From: Lichenostomus cassidix
Taxonomy: Eukaryota; Chordata; Aves; Passeriformes; Meliphagidae
Reading direction: 5' to 3'
Assembly (NCBI GenBank): GCA_008360975.2
Contig: CM039179.1
Span: 62,162,666-62,226,665, forward strand
DNA length: 64,000 bases
Notes under the pieces: model-generated
The model's input: only the letters and a program-made list of their open reading frames with translations
What the model was told of the DNA's origin: nothing
Databases searched by the model: none
Part shown: positions 57,061 to 64,000 of the stretch, in pieces
Numbering within the stretch: the stretch's first letter is position 1
Layout: the number at the start of each line of letters is the position of its first letter
Made by a program: the position numbers and the translations under genes

Positions 57061-58275
57061 GTTGGGTTCTCTAATGTAAGATGAGAGCAACAGCCCAGAA
57101 ATAGGAAGGGATATGGAAAAGAAAGGTGATTCTCACTCTGGTGGCCATCACTTTTCATGGCAGACTCTCTTAACAGGGCTTGCAGGTGCAGGGCCATGGC
57201 AATAAGACAAAACCAACATGAGTTGCATGGGGGTCCAAGAGATCCCAGCAGCATGGCAGGGAACAGTGAGGAGCCTGCAGAGCTCCAGACACAAGCTCTT
57301 CATGTCACACAATTTGAAGCACTGCAGGTTCTGCTCAACACAGAGCAGAGCACGGCTGAGAAGCACACCCAGCTGGGAAGCCCCCCCAGTTGGAGCTGTA
57401 CAACTCTAAATTGTCTCTTTTTATTATCACAGCCAGCAGAATGGGTGACAACAACAACTCACTACGATGACATCTTGCCAGCTGTGAGCAAGCTTGCTTA
57501 AAGGCAAGTGTCCTCAGCCCCTTGCTTGACTTACACAGGCCAGCTGGAACAAGGGCATCCCAAGCATCCCATGGGACTTGGATGAGGTGACTGAGGCCTC
57601 ATGGCTCACTGGCCAAGATGGGACAATGCCAGGTGCTGCACTGGACTTTCCAGGACCCTGCTGGAGGAGATTGGGGTCCATTAACTCCAAGCTCAGCATG
57701 GGGCATCTGGCTGCAGCTGGGACATGTCACTGCAGATGACTGCCATTCCTGTATCCAGCATCCACCAGTGGATGCTGTCATCCTGGGCAGGGACATCCAA
57801 CCCACTGGTAACACAGATTCACCAGCTGCTGTTTCGCAGCAGCAGGAATTGAGCTAAGCCAGTCCTGAGTTTGGCTTTTTCTTCAGGGTGAGCCCAGAAG
57901 GGATTTTTCAGCTTTCTTCAGCAGTGCAAGGAAAAGGAAGAAGTAAGAGGCAAGCAAGGAAAGAAAGGGCAAAAGAAAAAGCAGACAGAGGCAAGAAAAG
58001 GCATGAAAATAATAGACAGAGAGAAGAGGGGAGGGGAGGGCAAAAGAAAACTAATAAGGAGTGCTGTCGTTCCTACTTCATTGCTTGTCCTAAACAACAG
58101 TGGATTTAAAGTGCAACCTCAAGCAGTATGAGTGTTGGCAATGCTCTATCTAAGCTAAAGCATGATGCTGACAACACAGTGTGAGTTGTGAGTGTGGAGT
58201 AACTGAGCGGGGAGGGAGCCTTTTGTAAGCAATTGTTTGCAGATAGTTTTATGATGATCCAATGCAGTTGATGTA
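57061..58275. other. Intergenic sequence with a purine-rich tract
   Basis: No gene recognised. About 57926-58050 is strongly purine-rich (gaaaggaag and gagaagagggg motifs), a low-complexity stretch. Confidence 0.6.
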
Positions 58276-58312
58276 AAATCTGGCTGAGTTGAACTGGGCG
58301 TCAGCCAGCCTG
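58276..58312 (+). repeat. Copy 2 of an unidentified interspersed repeat
   Basis: Matches 52137-52173 over 37 bp with three mismatches (aaatctggctgagttgaact...). About 25 bp downstream there is a small perfect inverted repeat, AATTGGT/ACCAATT (58337-58357), that copy 1 does not share. Confidence 0.6.
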
Positions 58313-61300
58313 GTGTGGCTACTAAAATTTAGCTGAAATTGGTATTTTACACCAATTGTTTTAGGTGAGGAGAGGGGTGCTGCCTTTTGAGGCTGATTCT
58401 GCTCCCTGAGTCCTCTGCCATGTGCCAGTATGGGTGGTTGGCAGGCTTGTCTTGAACCAGGTCAGAGAACTGATCCATGGGAAAAAGATAAAAAGGGAAA
58501 GAAGTGTTTGTGGTGTTTTTTCTTTTTTTTCTTTTCCCAGGCTGTTTTTCCTTCCCTCAGCTAGCTACTGAGTGAGAAAGCACCAGGGCCTCCCAGAAAC
58601 CCTCCAGCAAACCTGGAGCAATGCAGCTCAGTATTTCCCCAGCTGCCAAGGTAAATACAAGCAGTGAGGGAAAACAACAGCAGTAAGCCCCCAAACCCTG
58701 CAAGCCTCCTTCATCCACTTTGAAAAATGGTAGTGACAGGGGCCTCTGTTTGGAGGGAATGCTGGGTGGGTCTCCTCAGGGACCCCCTTGGCAGACCCAC
58801 GTGCTCCCTCCTGCCCCTCAATAGGAGTGCTGCTCGCTTTATGAAATGCTGAGCTGCACATCACCACGTCCCTTGTCAACACTCAGCAAGATCATATTAA
58901 AACAAGAGGGAGGCCAAGTGGATGAGAAACTGAAAGCCTCCCTGCTGGCTATGGGGAATTCCTTCCCTGGCAGAAGATCAGTGCCAGATCTACCAAAATT
59001 CCTGCCAGATTTTTCTTCTTCCAGATAATAAATGAGAGTTCAGATAATTATCTCAGTGCCACAGATTTTAATTTTTTTAAACAATGTTGCATAGAACATA
59101 CTTGGTGAATCCCTGGCATTGCTTTGTCAGTGTAAAAGGAGTGGGGCTTCCTTGTGTTTGAAGAGATAACAGTGCTCCAGGCTACAAAAGATAACTGTGC
59201 TTTTAAATTTAATCTTACAGCCATGACAGCAGTGCAGGGGGTCTCTGCTGCAAATATGCTCAACCTGCATTGACTGATGGCTGTAATATCTGAAACCTGG
59301 TAGGTTGCTTTGGGGAAAGTGCCAGAATAAGCATCTTTTGCTTACTGCAGAATCTCAGAAGACTGAGATGCAGTCAGATATAAATACCTGGTTTGGTAGA
59401 TAATATATTTGGGGTTCTGTTCAGACTCTCGCTAGGTGCTGATGGTGGTTTGCTGATAATTACAGTTACATTTTTGAGTGATATCAAACACTGGGAGTAT
59501 ATATTTGGGTCCTAAAGCTGGAGGGGAAATTCTTGCAGATTATGAGCAGGAAAGAAGACCATTCACTCTTCACCTTCCTTTTACATTTAACTTTTACATT
59601 TAACAGTTAAGGCAGAAATTACAAGATTTCTGTGCAGACCATTAGAAACCTGAATGGGTAGGGACCAGAGTGAAACATGATTACATTTTTTAAATCTATT
59701 AGAAATGCAATGCAGGACGACACATGCAGCTATTAAAACTTCATGTCTTAGACATTTGACTGATATAAACATTATTTGGAGCTATAGTTTTTGGATGTTG
59801 CTTATAGCATTAAAAAAAGTCATAAATCCCTCATAGTATTATTTAGCATTTATATTTCAGTTCATTCCCCAAAAGGATGCCAAGTGAAACAAAGAATTAG
59901 AGGGGAGATACCTTTCACCAAGTCTCGTTAATTGCTTCCCAGGTTGCATTTCTGGCAGATGGGCAGCAGACCTCTGCAAAGGGCAGTCACAGTGATGAAA
60001 GATGCCACAGTGATGAGCATGTGAAACACCAGCAGCAACCTGGATAACTGTCACAAGCACAGATCCAAACCAGTCTATTGCAGCAGTGATGTCCCAGGGT
60101 GCCAGCCCTGTCCATGGCTCAAGAAACAACTTTTTAACTCCCCTGTGAGAAGCTAAAAAATGGGGAGGACAACCACAGAAGATGCCTGCTGCTTGTGAAG
60201 CAGAGGCCGCAAGTTGGACTGCTTCAGACTTGGACTGGCTGCCACCTTCCTTTCCTACACATCCTTCAAAATAATGGGTAATGCCATGTCAGTTCCTTTC
60301 TGAATGCTGCCCCATGGGTTTTAATTACAGTTTGTCTCTGAAGGCACAATGTCTGCTCTGCTCCTTGATCTGCTGTAAACTTGGTGACACCAAGGACCCT
60401 TTTTTGTCACCTCAGCTGACCCCACACACTTGGCATTCTCATCTACAGTAGTTTTTTTTCAGGATTCAGCAAACTCATGCCCTGGTCTGACAAATCACTT
60501 CTCAAGGAGCAGGGACCCAACACAGGGAAGTGCAAAGGAGCCAATTAGGGAGCAAGTAACTTATTTTCCAAACATCTTCTTCTGTCTTTAGATTTAGCAG
60601 GCAAGGGTCTTGTAAAGGGCGTGGGAGACCAGTTTGGTTGCACTTGGGTCTCTTCATGGTGAGTTTGGTTGGTGTGGAGTTTTTTATGGACCAGTCTGAT
60701 GGATCCCCATAGCAATTTTCCCCAGGAACTATGGGAATGGCTTTGTCACTTTGCTTTTCCCTTGCCTACCTTTCCTTTCTTCAACTTCTTGAAATGAATG
60801 GGGCTATAAGTAAGAAATCACATGCTGTGGCATAAAAATGCCTGATCTTAACTCAGTTTACCCAGATCAGAAGCAGATTTAAGGCAAATCACAAGAGTAT
60901 CCCCTCTTCTTTTGGTATTGATTTAAACTAGTGAGAAAGTAGGAAGATTAAATTGTCTCTTTTAGCAACTGCCAGCCTGCCTGAGCGAGAAGCGTGGGTG
61001 GTATGGGCTGTGCCCATCACCTTCAGCTTCTTAACACAGACGCACAGGCTTTTCAAATATCCTTGACCCAGCAGAAAAGCACATATAAACCATGAAATTA
61101 TTGGCCATGAATCACAAATCCATTATTTTAAAGACAAGACGGTGTCCTTGGAAATTGCTGAGGGATGCAAGTCATCCTCTTAAAATTCTCCACGGCTCTT
61201 GGTGCAACACAGAATGAAAAGGTTAAATGAGCAGCGATGCTCGCCGAATTGGACACCAAAGAGGCTTCACAACAGCGCTACTGCCTCAGTGCCCGAGTGT

Positions 61301-61350
61301 CTCCTGACAGACACGGCAAACTGCTGACCCTGTCGGATTTTGGGTGAGCC
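58313..61350. other. Intergenic sequence, no recognised gene
   Basis: About 3 kb. It has a pyrimidine-rich tract near 58514-58540. Open frames on both strands are short and without recognisable content. Confidence 0.6.
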
Positions 61351-61500
61351 CACAGAGTTACAGAATCACAGAACATTCTGAGTTGGAAGTGGCCCACAAG
61401 GATCATCGAGTCTAGCTCTTAAGAGAGTGACCCATATGGGGGTCAAAGCCACAACCTTGGTGTTATTAGCTCCATGCTTCAACCAACGGAGCTAATCTCA
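61351..61500 (-). mobile_element. tRNA-Ile-derived SINE with CR1 3' tail (TguSINE1-like)
   Basis: On the minus strand the first 73 nt (61500-61428) align along their length with tRNA-Ile(AAU). There is an A-box-like TTAGCTCCGTTGG, an anticodon loop CTAATAA with anticodon AAT, and a B-box-like GGCTTTGACCCC. The 3' acceptor-side end reads GGGTCA. It is followed by a linker, a CR1-type segment (ccttgtgggccacttccaac) and a short attctgtgattctgt tail. A tRNA head plus LINE tail is the architecture of a SINE mobilised by CR1. The name is from memory of the zebra finch genome. Confidence 0.85.
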
Positions 61501-63986
61501 GGGAAGACATTGGAAAGCAGGACTTGTTTCTGGTGCGCAGCAAACATCAGTATGTCTGGGGAAAAAAGCAGGGGAAAGCTACCATGTGTTTGTGCCTCTT
61601 CTTTGGGTGATAAAGAACAAAGTTATACAAAAATCACACTGTTTTACCCTATTTTGATAACTATATCTTATCTTCAGTAAGCTGAGAACTTGTGGTGTAC
61701 CCAAAAGAAAAGGATCTTCTCCAGGATTCCACACTGCCATGGATTAACATCCTTCTTCAGATGTTACCCTAAAAAGCATTACCTTCTCCTCTCAAGTTTT
61801 CTCCCCGTGAGCACTGGTGTGTCTGCCCAGGCAAAGGCTCCAACTGCCCAGGTCACCAGGCAGGACATGGAGCACGGAGCCCATCCCAGGTCCCCAGCAA
61901 AGTCACCCTGCCATCAGAAGGGGGGCCATGCCCTGGGCTGTGTCTCTGCATACGTGTATTACCTCTCAGCTGCCTGGATAAACCTATCAGCTCAGAGTTG
62001 TGTAATGTGTTTCCTTGATGGATCAGTCTATAAAATCACCAAGAGATCCTGAGGCAACCTGACACTTGTAATCTGCTGGAGGAGCAGATATTGCTTTGGA
62101 AGGTGACTTGGCAGGGGTTGCAGGGTATTTTTCCCCTCACACTTTTTCTCTCTGCCTGGTCACAGCAGGTTATTTGACAGTTGTTTAAACTGGCTAGAGA
62201 ATAATTGTTTTTCTTTTGAGTAAACCCAAGTTGAAATCAAAGAAAAGTGTATGATGTTAAGGCTGTGGGATAGAAGGGAGGAGGAGAGGGCAAAGCTGTG
62301 TAAAATTACACCATCTGAGAAAGTCACAGGGATTTAACTGCTTACAATCCCATTAGGCTTGTGCTCTAGAAGGTGAATCTGGTTTAAGTGGAGGAGGGTT
62401 TCCAAAGCCTTTGCCACCACAGGGAGCCTGGAGCAACTCCTGCCTGGCTGATGCTTACAGTGGACACCCAGTACTTGCTGGGGTGGCAGCTACTGCCCTG
62501 CACTGCCTTGCTTGTTCCCATAGCCGGTCCCCCTATTCTATCCCAAAGTTTTTTGGATGCAACAGAGCATTGCCCCAGAGCTGGGAACCTCCACCCCAAG
62601 GATTTACATTGCTGTCTTGTCCTCTACAGTGTGCCAGGGAAGAGGGCCAACCCTCTAGGGCAGTCATTTTTGGGCCATAATGGTAGCCTGGGATGTATCC
62701 TGTGGTCTGTGAGGTGCCACACGGTTGTCCCCAAAGGTCACTGCTGTGGCCTGCTGTAAAGGGGGATGATGGGCAGAGCTCAAGTCTTATGGGAAAACAT
62801 GAATTTCTGAAATGATGTGATGAGTCATGCCAGGTCCCAAGATGTTGGGTTGGGTGAGCTCTGACAGGTTTGTGCAGGTAGGAGGAACATCACTGCTTGT
62901 GTAGGGCTGTGTGTTTCACACCAAGAGCCAGCCCAAAGCAAGATGTTGGGCTGTGGAGTGGCAGTTTAATCCCTTGTGGGAGCTGACATTGTACAAGCTG
63001 TTTGGGAAGCTGAAAGCTGAACTCAGGTGGAATCAGTTGTGCCAAAGGAGCTGTAGTCAGCCCTCATTTCAGCAGCACCACACTGCAGTGCTCATTTCAT
63101 CCAAGGAAGAAATCTCTTTGAGCCTGGATAAGCTAACATCAATCAGTACTGGAGAGTTTGATTTAATACCTGTTTACTATTTTACTTTAAAGATTTTAAA
63201 ATAACTAGCTAGGAAGCTGTTTGTGTCTTTTTCACATCCAAATTGCAGGAACACAATACTTTTGCACTGATGGAGTTGTAATTTAAACTGTTAGGTAATT
63301 CTTTCTCAATACTAACATTCCAAGAAGCAAAACAAGTATCAAGACAAAAAGCAAAAAGGCTGAGTGAAGAATATTTACACTATCATTTGCCATATGTTAG
63401 TCTTCAAATGGCCATCACCATCTTCATTATTATGCATCTTATGATTAATCATTAGCTGTTCAATGTTTATCTTCAGGAAAGCCCTGAGCTTATTTCTCAG
63501 GCTTCCTTTACACAATTGATATGTCCTGAGGAGTTAATTGCTATGAAATTCAGTCACAGATGATGCATAGAAATTTCAGAAAATATGGAAATTAACTTCA
63601 AAATTCACATGTGATAAAGATAGGAAAATGCAGAGTGGGCAAATCAACATTTGGTGATGATAAGACACTTTTGTCAGTATTTTATTATGACTTTCTGTTC
63701 TGGACAGAGTGCAGACTTTAGATCTCCTTGTTAGGATGTCTGCAGACTTCAGAAAGCAGAAATTGCGAAACACTTCTGTTTTGATTCTTACATTTTCCTC
63801 TCTCACTCTATTTTGGGGCTTCATCTGCCTGCACTAACTCGAGCAGCCTCAGGACAGGAAGGTTAAGTTGGCACAGCTCGCTGCCCTCTCAAGGCTCAAA
63901 CTGAAGATAAAACCCATTCTTAGATACCTGGATTTATTCTTGCTTCTTACATATCAGCATTTTTGCTGGTTTAGTACAAGTGAGCG
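61501..63986. other. Intergenic sequence, no recognised gene
   Basis: About 2.5 kb. A 123-codon open frame at 62388-62759 (plus) has no recognisable domain. The right 800 bp are AT-rich. No RNA or repeat family identified. Confidence 0.6.
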
Positions 63987-64000
63987 CATAGAATCACAGA
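63987..64000 (-). mobile_element. Probable CR1 tail cut by the window edge
   Basis: The last 14 bases, catagaatcacaga, are the reverse of the attctgtgattctatg tail that ends CR1 elements. Only the tail is inside the window, so the call depends on the next bases. Confidence 0.6.

Noticed and set aside
61428..61500. A functional tRNA-Ile gene
   Set aside because: The 5' acceptor arm no longer pairs with the 3' side, the T-loop has changed, and the sequence continues directly into a CR1 tail. It is a SINE head.
46331..64000. Neighbouring genes expected from the human map (such as SPRYD7 or TRIM13) and the miR-15a/16 hairpins
   Set aside because: I looked for their characteristic protein segments and the miRNA seed sequences and found none in this window.

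Overview
The window is vertebrate nuclear DNA, almost certainly from a bird and probably a songbird (passerine). This rests on the avian form of importin alpha-4 (KPNA3), several truncated CR1 LINE 3' ends, long avian-type solo LTRs, and a tRNA-Ile-headed SINE with a CR1 tail of the kind I recall from zebra finch (TguSINE1). No bacterial, plasmid, phage or CRISPR content is present. Vertebrate exons are short, so nearly all long open frames in the window are chance frames.

Positions 1-45188 hold one gene on the minus strand, KPNA3. I could place 16 coding exons with canonical GT-AG introns and a continuous reading frame of 493 codons, from the ATG at 45188-45186 to the donor at 2145/2144. Only the last exon (about 32 codons by comparison with mammalian KPNA3, plus the 3' UTR) lies outside, beyond position 1. 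The protein has an N-terminal importin-beta-binding domain followed by ten armadillo repeats carrying the Trp/Asn arrays that grip nuclear localisation signals. Exon 1 sits in a CpG island (about 44580-45620) with a TATA-less promoter containing GC boxes, a CCAAT box, an E-box and a near-perfect ZNF143/THAP11-type site. Intron 1 is about 19.8 kb and holds two CR1 fragments in inverted arrangement, an AT-rich duplicated tract and several simple repeats.

Positions 45627-64000 are the upstream flank of KPNA3. I recognise no protein-coding exon there. It is built from transposon remains: a roughly 0.7 kb CR1 abutting the CpG island, a 1080-bp solo LTR with 5-bp duplications (CCATC), a 591-bp solo LTR with 6-bp duplications (AATATA), short CR1 tails, the tRNA-Ile/CR1 SINE, and two diverged copies of a short repeat I cannot name. 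The right edge stops inside another CR1 tail.

I found no new multi-gene system. The observations most worth checking are the alanine-expanded N-terminus of KPNA3, the conserved-looking ZNF143-type promoter site next to a CR1 insertion, the two LTRs with intact target-site duplications, the tRNA-Ile-derived SINE and the unnamed repeat pair. Family names and mammalian comparisons come from memory, not a search.
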